A stretch of DNA of 47,577 nucleotides, taken from positions 1-47,577 of IMG/VR virus record IMGVR_UViG_3300046811_000336; one strand, 5' to 3'. The first letter of the stretch is position 1. Each line of letters opens with the position of its first letter. This document shows positions 38,162 to 46,298 of the stretch, in pieces. The translations under genes were made by a program, and so were the position numbers. The notes beneath the pieces are model-generated. The model saw nothing but the letters and a program-made list of their open reading frames with translations. It had not been told where the DNA came from and ran no database searches. The DNA comes from a virus.

Positions 38162-40136
38162 ATGGCTATCCCCACTGCGGGCTTTGGCGTCGCAACATCA
38201 GGCACGACGCCTCCCCTAACCCCCGTCGGCTCTACCGCCAACACGCTGCAATCGACCGGGTTCATCCCTAGCCGTTACTAATTTTGGGGATGTTAAACCC
38301 TCTCTGATTCCGGGAACGCGTCATTGACGTCACCCGAGGGAACCACTATCCAGCATGGGTTTATTCCATAGGAGCAGACAGTGACTCCGGAATACCTGGC
38401 TGGGCTCTTCGACGGTGAAGGGTGTATCGACGTGCAGCGGATGTATCCGAAGACGGGCAGAAACAGACTGTATGTGCGACCTCGCGTTCGCATGTGCATG
38501 GCTGATAGCGCTCGTTCGATGATGGAGCTGCTGCGTGCCAGGTTTGGAGGCCACCTTGTCGGCCGTAAGGCCGGGAAGGCGAACCAGCAAAACAGCTGGT
38601 CGCTTGAGTGGCTGAATGGCGACGATATGCGTCGCATTCTGAACTTGATCCTTCCCCACCTGATCCTGAAAGCGGAGCAGGCCAAACTTGTTCTCTGGTG
38701 GCTGGATAATGCGTCTGGCCGGCAAACCAAAGACACTCGTTTTGGTCAGAATGCTTGCTTCGCGGGGATGGAACAGGCGCGCGCGGCTTTTGTTGAAGAG
38801 TTGCGCGCTATGAAGGTGGACCCGCAGAGACTGAGCGAGAGGGCGGCGGAGCGCATTGCTTCGTTGATGCGACAGTCCGACCCCCATGGCGACATGGGGA
38901 GGATGGGAGAAATGGCCATCCCGCTTGCGGTCTAGGGCGGCTGTAAGTTAAACGCGATTGACCGTCGCGTAGTAACAGAACGGAAATCTGGTCGGCAAAG
39001 TTGGTCGAAAAATTTTATGCGAGTACCTGCTTGTCCGCGATATCGAATACCGATTACGAGGGCGAGATACAGAATATGGGCGACCGGGTGAAAATCCGGA
39101 CAAAACCCACGATCACGATTCGACCCTACCTTGCCGACGGTTTGCTTGGGCTTGATCGCCCGTCCGGCGGCTCGGTCGAACTGTATATCGGAAACGGCTA
39201 CTACTTCAGCCTGATCCTCGACGACGTGATGGAGATCCAGTCGGATCTCAATCTGCTGAGCATTTGGTCGGATTAATTATAGTCCCCTTGCAGAGCAATC
39301 TGCATTGAACAAATCCGGGTGAATTCAGGGGAACGCCAGAACGGCCAATCCTGAGCCAAGCCGCGAAAGCGGAAGGTGCAACGACTAGAGCGAAAGCTCG
39401 TAGGGCCAAGCGGCCCGAAGCGCCCGGCCCCCGAAAGGGGTGATGATATAGTCTCCTCTGCATAGGAATATGCAGCAGCCAAAACGGCGGTGACGAGAGT
39501 TGCGTCTCGTTACGAAGATCAAGGGATGCAGCCCAGCAGTTAAAGATCACGGTCGACAAAGACGTGCTCGGCGGGATTGTTGCCAAGGCCAACGCGCTCA
39601 ACATGGGCGCGACGGCGGGCAACGTTTCCGGGAACCTGAACCTCGGCATCAAGGGCACGCCGCTCACCCTGGTGGGGGCGACGCCTACGACCGGGCAGAT
39701 AACGATCCTGGATTGTCTGCTGCGGATGGGGCAGTGCCTCGACGAGTTCAACATCCCGGAGATCGGCCGGTGGGTGGTGATGCCGTCCTGGGCCGGGCGG
39801 CAGATCAAGCAGAGCGAGCTCCGGCAAGCCTATCTGTCGGGCGATCCGGTGTCGATGCTGCGCAACGGCCGGCTCGGAATGGTTGATAGGTTCACAATAT
39901 ACATCTCTAACTTGTTGCCGACGTCGGTTCAGGACGCGACGCATTTTGCGGCTGGCGAATACCCGATCTTCGCAGGGCATGCCCATGCCCTGACGTTCGC
40001 GTCGCAGGTGAGTAAAATCGAAACGTTGAGGAGTGAGCTGACCTTCGGGCAAATTTTGAGAGGCCTACAGGTGTACGGCTACCAAGTCCTTGATAACACT
40101 GCGATTTGCCAAGCCCAGGTCATCTCAGGCGGGTAA
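38162..40136 (+). CDS. Major capsid protein, gene split by two insertions
   Basis: Three coding segments: 38162-38278, 38992-39273 and 39525-40136. Joined they read 336 aa with intact frame (IPSRY/SAKLVEKFY and LLSIWSD/DAAQQLKITVDKD). SNTDYEGEI, RTKPTITIRPY and the ITVDKDVLGGIVAKAN region match P22/N4-like coat proteins. The start MAIPTAGFG at 38162 has AGGGA upstream; 38150 is an alternative. The second gap is a clear group I intron, so its boundary is well supported. The first gap holds a LAGLIDADG gene and its exact splice points are inferred from protein continuity. Without removal of both insertions no functional coat protein can be made. Confidence 0.82.
38279..38991 (+). other. Intron-like insertion 1 with homing endonuclease gene
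   Basis: 713 nt separate ..IPSRY from SAKLVEKFY, with an immediate stop (TAA) after Tyr. A LAGLIDADG gene occupies 38381-38935. I do not find the group I core strings (P, Q, R, S) or a group II 5' GUGYG start, so the splicing class is unassigned. GTTAC at the left junction can pair with GTAAC at ~38972, near the right end. The boundaries may shift by a few bases. Confidence 0.6.
38381..38935 (+). CDS. LAGLIDADG homing endonuclease
   Basis: 184 aa from a GTG with AGGAG upstream. LAGLFDGEGCIDV near residue 6 is the LAGLIDADG motif, followed by LRARFGGHLVGRK, WSLEWLNGDDMRRILNLILP and LKAEQAKLVLWWLD, typical of intron-encoded members. One motif is evident, so it would act as a homodimer cutting intronless coat genes. 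It is nested in insertion 1 of the coat gene. Confidence 0.85.
   Translation: MTPEYLAGLFDGEGCIDVQRMYPKTGRNRLYVRPRVRMCMADSARSMMELLRARFGGHLVGRKAGKANQQNSWSLEWLNGDDMRRILNLILPHLILKAEQAKLVLWWLDNASGRQTKDTRFGQNACFAGMEQARAAFVEELRAMKVDPQRLSERAAERIASLMRQSDPHGDMGRMGEMAIPLAV
39274..39524 (+). ncRNA. Group I self-splicing intron in the capsid gene
   Basis: 251 nt, no ORF. Core elements are visible: P GAATTCAGGGGAA (39321-39333), Q AATCCTGAGCCAA (39347-39359), R GTGCAACGACTAGA (39376-39389) and S GATGATATAGTC (39442-39453). TTCAGG/CCTGA forms P4 and GACTA/TAGTC forms P7. Hairpins with GAAA loops are at 39361-39372, 39388-39399 and 39429-39440. The 5' splice follows U39273 of GAT, which pairs as U-G in P1 (GGAU/GUCC); the intron ends in G39524. 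It is an unusually small, ORF-less intron. Confidence 0.9.
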
Positions 40137-40181
40137 CTGATACCAGGACATACACACTGTTCAACAGGAGGCCTTTACAGC

Positions 40182-40235
40182 ATGAAAGAGAAGCCGGCTT
40201 TGCCCCATGGACGCGCCGTCGCGTCAGGACTATAA
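40182..40235 (+). CDS. Possible 17-aa peptide
   Basis: Product MKEKPALPHGRAVASGL, preceded by AGGAGG 11 nt before the ATG in the gap after the coat gene, and followed by a strong hairpin. The Shine-Dalgarno sequence is the main support. Confidence 0.35.
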   Translation: MKEKPALPHGRAVASGL

Positions 40236-40244
40236 ACCGGAGTA

Positions 40245-40274
40245 GGAGGGGGATGGTTCGCGCCACCCCCCTCC
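40245..40274 (+). terminator. Terminator-like hairpin after the capsid gene
   Basis: GGAGGGGG-A-TGG-TTCGCG-CCA-C-CCCCCTCC forms a long GC-rich stem with one internal mismatch. It is similar in stem sequence to the hairpin at 11654-11681. No T-run follows. Confidence 0.5.
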
Positions 40275-40501
40275 GCCGCTTAGATCAGGAAGCTTATCCA
40301 GAACCGGATCGACCAGCCGGTTCTAGTTTTCCTAATCGTCACGGCAATCGCTATGGGTACAGCCATTGCGATTCCTCCGACTTCAGCGGACACGGCACGG
40401 CCGCTCATCGCGCCGGGAGGTGCCTAGTCCTCCCGGTGGCGCCGCTGGCCCGGCGCTTCGCCTCGTGCCCGCCAAACCCAGCATAGCATCGACGCTGCCG
40501 A
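40275..40501. other. Structured non-coding region with dispersed repeat copy B
   Basis: It contains AGAACCGG..CCGGTTCT (about 40300-40325), AATCGC..GCGATT (about 40346-40372), and the 37-nt repeat (40390-40426) followed by CCGGGAGG..CCTCCCGG. An open frame runs through it (PVLVFLIVTAIAMGTAIAIP then TARPLIAPGGA and stop), but only a weak internal ATG (40353) exists. With a 1-nt shift the frame continues PPGGAAGPALRLVPAKP, so a degenerate small membrane-peptide gene is an alternative to a structured RNA. Confidence 0.5.
40390..40436. repeat. Dispersed structured repeat, copy B
   Basis: 40390-40426 are identical to 11747-11783, 28.6 kb away, and are followed by the same CCTCCCGG arm. The hairpin loop differs by one base in length (TGCCTAGT against TGCCTAC). 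Confidence 0.65.
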
Positions 40502-40517
40502 TTAAGATTTCCTTAAC
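40502..40517 (+). promoter_or_regulatory. CtrA-type box before the neck genes
   Basis: TTAA-GATTTCC-TTAAC, an exact TTAA-N7-TTAAC match, 37 nt before the start at 40555. It matches in form the site before the portal gene (26706-26721). Confidence 0.65.
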
Positions 40518-40554
40518 ACTTCCCGGGTAGGCTCGGCCCGGCACGAGGGAGCCC

Positions 40555-41001
40555 ATGGCGACGTCGCCGTCCTATTATGGGAACTACAGCGACCGCGACC
40601 AGCCGACGCTCAACACGGTCGCCGACTACATGGCGGACGCCAGAACGCTGCTGCAGGACACCATCCCGCCCTATCGCTACGACGATCCTTCCCTCCTCAC
40701 CGCGCTGAACATCACGCTGCTCGAAGCCCGCCGGCTGCGCCCCGACCTTTTCGTCTTCAACCTGGAGACCAAGGGGCAGACGCAGTCCTTCACGGAAGTC
40801 GACGAAACCTACGTCGCCATGGAGCCGCAGTTCCGGCTGGCCATCCTGCACGGGCTGTGCGCTCACGCGCTCGAGCGCGATCAGGAGGACGTGCAGGACG
40901 TGCGGGCGTCGTCGCTCATGGCGCAGTTCAACGCCGGGCTGGTTGGCCGCACGCTGGGCGGCGTTGCCGGCGGCTCCGGTCCGGGGAGGCCAGGACAATG
41001 A
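40555..41001 (+). CDS. Head-tail connector/neck protein
   Basis: 148 aa with GAGGGAG upstream. Helical, with TVADYMADARTLLQDTIPPY and LLTALNITLLEARRLRPDLF, a pattern common to podovirus head-completion adaptors. It ends in ATGA overlap with the endonuclease gene, which lies between it and the next neck gene. Confidence 0.65.
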   Translation: MATSPSYYGNYSDRDQPTLNTVADYMADARTLLQDTIPPYRYDDPSLLTALNITLLEARRLRPDLFVFNLETKGQTQSFTEVDETYVAMEPQFRLAILHGLCAHALERDQEDVQDVRASSLMAQFNAGLVGRTLGGVAGGSGPGRPGQ

Positions 41002-41594
41002 GCTTAGATGCTGCACGTTATATTGCCATTGACGCCATACCAGTATTTGTTACAAGTATCGGTATGGATGAATATGAGAAAATAAACGCTCGACGCATAG
41101 CGGCAGCTAAAGCGCGCTCTTGGCGGGCAGCCAATCCAGAAAAGGTAAAACTTCAAGCTGAGCGGCGTAAACAGCGGTGTGAAACTGATCCGGAATACGC
41201 GCAATTTATTCGAGAGTCCACGCTGAAGAGTAATGCTAAAAACCGTGAGAATAGGCGGCTGAGCTGGAAAACGTGGGCTGCTGAGAAACGAAAAGATGAA
41301 CCGCATTATTTCTACAATAAACGGCGTGCGAACAATTATAAGAATTTGTATGGCCTTACACTTGAACAGTACGAAGCGATGCTAGCAGCGCAAGATGGCA
41401 GATGTGCCATCTGTGGGCAGATGCAGACTCATGCGCGACATAAACATCTGTATGTTGATCATGACCACAAAACAAATAAAAACCGTGGGCTGCTTTGTTA
41501 TAACTGCAATGTTGGGATTGGTCATTTTAGAGATGATCTAAACATGCTTCTGGCTGCGGTAGCCTATATCGCGGCTCATAAGGAGCCAAATTGA
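40998..41594 (+). CDS. Recombination endonuclease VII-type homing nuclease
   Basis: 198 aa. The C-terminal domain YGLTLEQYEAMLAAQDGRCA with CAICG, YVDHDHKTNKNRGLLCYNCN and VGIGHFRDDLNML is a classic endonuclease VII (HNH superfamily) domain with a CxxC/CxxC zinc site and His-Asp-His core. It is AT-rich compared with both neighbours, so probably a recent insertion. Its first residues (MSLDAARY) look like the displaced start of the following neck gene. Internal Met at 41064 is a possible original start. Confidence 0.85.
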   Translation: MSLDAARYIAIDAIPVFVTSIGMDEYEKINARRIAAAKARSWRAANPEKVKLQAERRKQRCETDPEYAQFIRESTLKSNAKNRENRRLSWKTWAAEKRKDEPHYFYNKRRANNYKNLYGLTLEQYEAMLAAQDGRCAICGQMQTHARHKHLYVDHDHKTNKNRGLLCYNCNVGIGHFRDDLNMLLAAVAYIAAHKEPN

Positions 41595-42235
41595 TGGATA
41601 AAGGTGAGGGATATTGGCAAAAACTTATCGGCCAAGCCAATGTGGCGCTGAGCGGCGCGTCGCGCGCCGCGCTGCAGGTGCAGCTGTTCGACGTCCTGCA
41701 GGAATTCTTCGACCGCTCGAATTGCTGGCAGGAGGCCATCAACTTCACGGTCATTCCCAACACCCTCGAATATCCGCTGCGTCCGCTGACGGGGCGCATC
41801 CTGCGGCTTTACGGGGTGGTCGATCAGAACAACGTGGCGCAGCAGGCCGTCATGCCGGTGATCGGGACGGTGCAGTTCCTGTATCCCTACACCAACACGC
41901 AGCCGATGACCGCAGTGGTCGTCAAGAACGTGGCCGATCCGTTCGAATGCTATCCGCCGCACATTCCCGAATGGGTATTGCCGGCGCACGGCATTGGCAT
42001 CCTGGACGGCATCCTCGGCAACATGATGCTGCAGCCGGGGTTCGGCTACTCCAATATGGGGCTGGCGCAATTTCATCTGGCGAAATTCGCGGCTGCGATC
42101 GCCAAGGCGCGGACCGCCATGACGCGCGCCAATACGGTGGGGTCGCAGAACTGGGCGTTTCCGCAAGCTTTCCGGACCCACGGCCAGCGCGGCGGCGTGA
42201 GCACGGCCAACGTCAACCCGAACACGCTGCGATAG
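41594..42235 (+). CDS. Neck/tail tubular-like structural protein
   Basis: 213 aa. WQKLIGQANVALSGASRAAL and VQLFDVLQEFFDRSNCW, then ITFTVIPNT-like strands (INFTVIPNTLEYPLRPLTG), match podovirus head-tail connector proteins. The first codons (MDKGEGY) appear to have been re-created by the endonuclease insertion. TGATG overlap with the endonuclease gene. Confidence 0.68.
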   Translation: MDKGEGYWQKLIGQANVALSGASRAALQVQLFDVLQEFFDRSNCWQEAINFTVIPNTLEYPLRPLTGRILRLYGVVDQNNVAQQAVMPVIGTVQFLYPYTNTQPMTAVVVKNVADPFECYPPHIPEWVLPAHGIGILDGILGNMMLQPGFGYSNMGLAQFHLAKFAAAIAKARTAMTRANTVGSQNWAFPQAFRTHGQRGGVSTANVNPNTLR

Positions 42236-42237
42236 TC

Positions 42238-42633
42238 ATGAACCAGATGGCCACAACATGGAGCAGGCACAGCGTCACGTCGGCGAAGTACGACACGGCG
42301 GTCGATAATAACGGCAGTTGGTCGGAGGCGTTCCAGTTCGGTGATCCGGACGATTTGAGCTGGACCTTGACGGGCTGCAGCTTCGAGCTCGACATTCAAC
42401 GCAATCCGTATGACACCGTGCCCCTGTTGCAGCTGAACACCGGCAACGGGCGGATCATCATCGACGACGTCATACAGCGGGTGATTCATTTCGATGTTCT
42501 GGCTGCCGATATCCAGCTCGCGCTGCATCCCGGCACTTATTGCTACGATTTGATTATGCTGGACGCCAATGGGGTTCGAACTCCTCTAATGCACGGCGCC
42601 TTGACGATCCAGCAAGGGGTCACCTACCCCTGA
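42238..42633 (+). CDS. Small beta-rich structural protein
   Basis: 131 aa starting MNQMATTWSRHSVTSAKYDT. Alternating strands (LSWTLTGCSFELDIQRNPYD, GRIIIDDVIQRVIHFDVLAA) suggest an Ig-like or jelly-roll fold, possibly a tail or fibre-attachment protein. It leads directly into the collagen-like genes. Confidence 0.6.
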   Translation: MNQMATTWSRHSVTSAKYDTAVDNNGSWSEAFQFGDPDDLSWTLTGCSFELDIQRNPYDTVPLLQLNTGNGRIIIDDVIQRVIHFDVLAADIQLALHPGTYCYDLIMLDANGVRTPLMHGALTIQQGVTYP

Positions 42634-42642
42634 AGGTGACCG

Positions 42643-43452
42643 ATGCCGCTTCGCACGAATGAGCCCGCGCCTATCGCTACCCGACCGGTTGTTGTTGTGG
42701 GCGGTCATACCGGGCCGTCCGGCGGGCCGACAGGAACCACCGGACCGACGGGACCGACGGGTGCGGCGAGCACTGGGGCGACGGGTGCAGGAGCATTCAC
42801 CGGACCGACGGGGTTCACTGGGCCGGTAGGCGCGGCATCGACAGGCCCGACCGGGTCGATTGGATCGACTGGCCCTCCTGGGGTTGGGGGTCTTGGCCCG
42901 ACCGGGGTAGGGGCGACCGGGCCGACCGGCGATCCAGGCTTGTCGGGGCCGACCGGCCCCGCCGGAGCTGCTTCGTCGACCGGTGCCACCGGAACAACGG
43001 GTCCGACCGGTCGTGTTGGTCAAACTGGGCCAACCGGTACACCCGGATCTGCCGTCAATACGGGTGCGACCGGACCGTCGGGGCTTGCCGGGCCTGCCGG
43101 TCCGACGGGTCTTCCAGGAGCAGCGGGGCCGCAGGGGGTCGTAGGCCCTGCCGGTCCAGCCGGCGCGGCGGCTTTCACCGGCGCCACCGGGCCGACGGGA
43201 GCCGCGGGCAGTGGCGGCGGGACTGGCGGGAGCGGTGGTGGCTACACGGGTTCGAGCACGCCGCCGGCGTCACCGACGCCGGGTTATCTCTGGTACGATT
43301 TGACGACCGGCATTCTGTCGATCTGGATCGACGACGGTAATTCCACCCAGTGGGTGCAGGTGGCGCCGCCGCTGGCGGGGCCGACCGGTCCTGGCGGTGG
43401 CGGTAGCGGCGGGACTACGACGCTGCTTCTTGCCGGGGGATGGGTGGTCTGA
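42643..43452 (+). CDS. Collagen-like tail fibre protein 1
   Basis: 269 aa. The N-terminal anchor [20 protein letters not shown] is shared with two later fibre genes. About 55 Gly-X-Y triplets rich in GPTGATG follow, then a short Gly-rich hinge and a C-terminal beta module ([25 protein letters not shown]). Likely a trimeric triple-helical virion fibre. Confidence 0.8.
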   Translation: MPLRTNEPAPIATRPVVVVGGHTGPSGGPTGTTGPTGPTGAASTGATGAGAFTGPTGFTGPVGAASTGPTGSIGSTGPPGVGGLGPTGVGATGPTGDPGLSGPTGPAGAASSTGATGTTGPTGRVGQTGPTGTPGSAVNTGATGPSGLAGPAGPTGLPGAAGPQGVVGPAGPAGAAAFTGATGPTGAAGSGGGTGGSGGGYTGSSTPPASPTPGYLWYDLTTGILSIWIDDGNSTQWVQVAPPLAGPTGPGGGGSGGTTTLLLAGGWVV

Positions 43453-44024
43453 TGGCGATCGATTTTCCCAGCTCTCCGTCCGTCGGCCAGGTCTACACGT
43501 ACGGTGGAATTACGTACACCTGGACGGCGCAAGGGGTGTGGGTGGTCGGCGTCACGACGGGTCCGGCGGGGCCGGTAGGGCCGACCGGTGTGTCGGGTGT
43601 GACGGGTGTGACGGGTGCCACGGGCCCGCCGGGTGCCGGGGCGACTGGGTCGGCAGGGGTTACTGGGCCGACGGGCGCACCGGGGGCGGGTAGTACGGGT
43701 CCGACGGGAGCAGGTGCATTTACCGGGCCGACCGGATCGACTGGTGCGGGTGGCGCCGGATCGCTCGGGCCGACGGGTAGCACGGGGGCGACAGGTTCGA
43801 CCGGCGCCGCAGGTAGTGTCGGCGGTGCAGGGGCGGCAGGCAGCACGGGGCCGACCGGATCGACAGGCGCGGCAGGGTCAGCCGGCGGAGCGGGCGCCCA
43901 GGGGGCGACAGGTCCTACCGGCATGACCGGAGCGGCGGGCGGCGTTGGTGGGGTTGGGGCGACTGGGCCGACGGGTATGACGGGGCCTTATTCAACGATG
44001 CTCGTGGCTGGAGGCATTTTCTAA
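43452..44024 (+). CDS. Collagen-like tail fibre protein 2
   Basis: 190 aa from the ATG in TGATG overlap with the previous stop. The N-terminal module [20 protein letters not shown] is a common phage-fibre cap. Some 45 Gly-X-Y triplets follow, ending [11 protein letters not shown], a motif nearly repeated in fibre 1 ([11 protein letters not shown]). Confidence 0.8.
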   Translation: MAIDFPSSPSVGQVYTYGGITYTWTAQGVWVVGVTTGPAGPVGPTGVSGVTGVTGATGPPGAGATGSAGVTGPTGAPGAGSTGPTGAGAFTGPTGSTGAGGAGSLGPTGSTGATGSTGAAGSVGGAGAAGSTGPTGSTGAAGSAGGAGAQGATGPTGMTGAAGGVGGVGATGPTGMTGPYSTMLVAGGIF

Positions 44025-45818
44025 ATGGCCTTCTACGATCAGGTTTTCTACGCAAACGCGGGCGATCAGTCCACGACGGGCTATTACAGTGTAGCCAAGC
44101 GGCCTCAGAACACGGCTGTCGCGGCAGGTCAAATAGTTAGACAATTCACTGCTCCCGCTGTGGGAAGCGAAAGATGCTTTATTTGCATTATTGCGGGAAC
44201 GACCGCGAACGTCACCGACGCGACCTGGGTGATCACGCGCGGCGCCAAGACGACGGACGGCACTGCAACGTGGCAAGAGTGCACTGGCGCTAGCGCGGTC
44301 AATGGTGATCTGACCAACACGCCGACGTGGACGCAGGCTAAAGCAATCGGCAATCCTACGCTTGGGGCGATCATCCAGCGCAACAACGGTGCAAGCTACT
44401 GGATATGCAGCACGGCGGGCACGCTTGGTGCTTCAGAACCAGCTTGGGCAAACAACACGGCCGGGACGACGCAAACCGACAACACGGTGACGTGGACGTG
44501 TCTCGGTGTGGTAGGAAATTTTACTGGTGGCGGCGCTGCGTTCGCGCGACTGGGCGCCACCAATTTGAGCGCCACCGCCGGCAACACGATCTATGTCGGC
44601 GACAACCACGCCGAGTCGCAAACGACGGCTATCGCTATACAGCCAACATTGAGCCAAACGACGGTAACCAAGATCATATGCCATAATCATTCCGGCAGTT
44701 ATCCGCCGACGGCATCCGATCTGGCAACGACGGCAACGATCTCGACGACGGCGGCAGTGGCCATCAATCTCAATATGACCGCTGGGGCAATCTATGTTTA
44801 CGGGCTGACGTTCATCGCCGGGGTCGGGCAATCATCCACTATCCCGGCTGTGAACTTTGCTCTGAACATGGCTTATTGCCTGTTTGAAGCCTGCGTTTTC
44901 AAGCTGGCCACCACCGGCTCAAGTGCGGTCATCAATCTGGGCACGAGCACCGGCGGCGTTTTGACATGGAATAATTGTCAGGTCAGTTTTGGTGCCATCG
45001 GGCAAAGCATCACCATTGGAACTGATAGTTTTACTTGGCAGAACACGGCGCAGGTGCTGGCTACCGGATCGACGGTGCCGACGATTCTCTTGGGTCAAAC
45101 TACCGGCAACCTTGGTAACGTCATTCTCGAAACGCTTGACCTCAGCCAGTGGGCTTCCATTTTTCAGTCGATCCAGACTTCGATCGGTAATTGGGTTGTC
45201 AAAGACTGCAAGCTCAACGCTTCTGCGACATTTCCGACTCCCATCAATACTGGCCAAGTCATCCAAGTCATCCGCGCCGACGGTGGGGCCACGGCTTACA
45301 AGTCCGCCCGCTATGCAGTGGAGGGCACCGAGACCACCGAGACTTCGATTACGCGTGTCGGCGGCGCGAGCGATCCGACCGGGCAGGCGCAGTCGCGCAA
45401 GATCGTCACGACGGCGAACGCACAGTGGCTGCGGCCGTTCAAGGCCGAGCCCTATGCCCAATGGAACCCGAGAACAGCGACCAACGTCACGGTGACGGTG
45501 TGCGGCACGATCAATTCCGCTTCGCTGCCTAACAACGATGATTTGTGGTTGGAGGTCGAATATCTCGGATCGTCGACTTTTCCGCTCGGCACGATCAAGA
45601 CCACCACCAAGGCTACCTTGCTTTCTGCCAATGCCGCAGTGGCTTCGGACGGATCGACCTGGAACGGCGGCGGTTCCGGTGCCGGCTGGTCGCCTTTCAA
45701 ACTGACCGCCACGCTCTCTAGCCCGCAGCCCGGCATGGCTGGCTATATCCATGTGCGGGTGCGCGCCGCCAAGCCGAGCACGACCTGGTATATCGATCCA
45801 CAGATCACTTTGAGCTGA
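44025..45818 (+). CDS. Large beta-structured tail spike or fibre protein
   Basis: 597 aa directly after fibre 2. Thr/Asn/Ala-rich, with many short beta strands and repeated TWTC-type motifs (ATWQECTGASAVNG, VTWTCLGVVGNF), resembling a beta-helix or receptor-binding virion protein. A C-terminal beta-sandwich-like part (ARYAVEGTETTETSITRVGG .. AGYIHVRVRAAKPSTTWYID) could be a carbohydrate-binding jelly roll. No enzymatic motif seen. Confidence 0.65.
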   Translation: MAFYDQVFYANAGDQSTTGYYSVAKRPQNTAVAAGQIVRQFTAPAVGSERCFICIIAGTTANVTDATWVITRGAKTTDGTATWQECTGASAVNGDLTNTPTWTQAKAIGNPTLGAIIQRNNGASYWICSTAGTLGASEPAWANNTAGTTQTDNTVTWTCLGVVGNFTGGGAAFARLGATNLSATAGNTIYVGDNHAESQTTAIAIQPTLSQTTVTKIICHNHSGSYPPTASDLATTATISTTAAVAINLNMTAGAIYVYGLTFIAGVGQSSTIPAVNFALNMAYCLFEACVFKLATTGSSAVINLGTSTGGVLTWNNCQVSFGAIGQSITIGTDSFTWQNTAQVLATGSTVPTILLGQTTGNLGNVILETLDLSQWASIFQSIQTSIGNWVVKDCKLNASATFPTPINTGQVIQVIRADGGATAYKSARYAVEGTETTETSITRVGGASDPTGQAQSRKIVTTANAQWLRPFKAEPYAQWNPRTATNVTVTVCGTINSASLPNNDDLWLEVEYLGSSTFPLGTIKTTTKATLLSANAAVASDGSTWNGGGSGAGWSPFKLTATLSSPQPGMAGYIHVRVRAAKPSTTWYIDPQITLS

Positions 45819-45821
45819 CCA

Positions 45822-46298
45822 ATGGCATCACAATCCAGTGTCCCTGCTCCAATCATGGCTCAGCCGGTTGTCGTTGTTGGCGGACCGACCGGGCCTTCGG
45901 GCGGACCGACCGGACCGACCGGTGCGCAAGGCTCTGCTTCCGTTACGGGCGCGACTGGGCCGTTCGGCTCGACAGGCCGGACGGGTCCGACTGGCGCAAC
46001 GGGCGCTCCCGGTGCCGGGGCGTTCACCGGGCCGACCGGTTTCACGGGTCCGCCTGGAGGCGGTTCTCCCGGACCGGCAGGATTGCTCGGGCCAACAGGT
46101 CCGGCCGGTCCGACCGGGGCTGCGGATAGCCAGTCCGGCGTTGCCGGTCTTCCTTCCGCGAGCGCGTCTTCGGGTCAACGGATGATCGTGACCGACTCGA
46201 CTGTTGCGGGGGCTGGTAATTTTGGTGCGACTGTGGTTGGCGGCGGCACTCATGTCGTGCCGGTTTATTCCGATGGGACGAATTGGAAGATCGGCTGA
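45822..46298 (+). CDS. Collagen-like tail fibre protein 3
   Basis: 158 aa. The anchor [20 protein letters not shown] is close to that of fibre 1. About 28 Gly-X-Y triplets are followed by a small C-terminal module ([20 protein letters not shown] .. [14 protein letters not shown]) common at fibre tips. Confidence 0.78.
   Translation: MASQSSVPAPIMAQPVVVVGGPTGPSGGPTGPTGAQGSASVTGATGPFGSTGRTGPTGATGAPGAGAFTGPTGFTGPPGGGSPGPAGLLGPTGPAGPTGAADSQSGVAGLPSASASSGQRMIVTDSTVAGAGNFGATVVGGGTHVVPVYSDGTNWKIG

Noticed and set aside
38279-38991. Insertion 1 as an intein
   Set aside because: A stop codon follows immediately after the first coat segment, so it cannot be translated through.
39274-39524. Possible small gene between the capsid segments
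   Set aside because: The segment is explained fully by the group I intron core and has no ORF.
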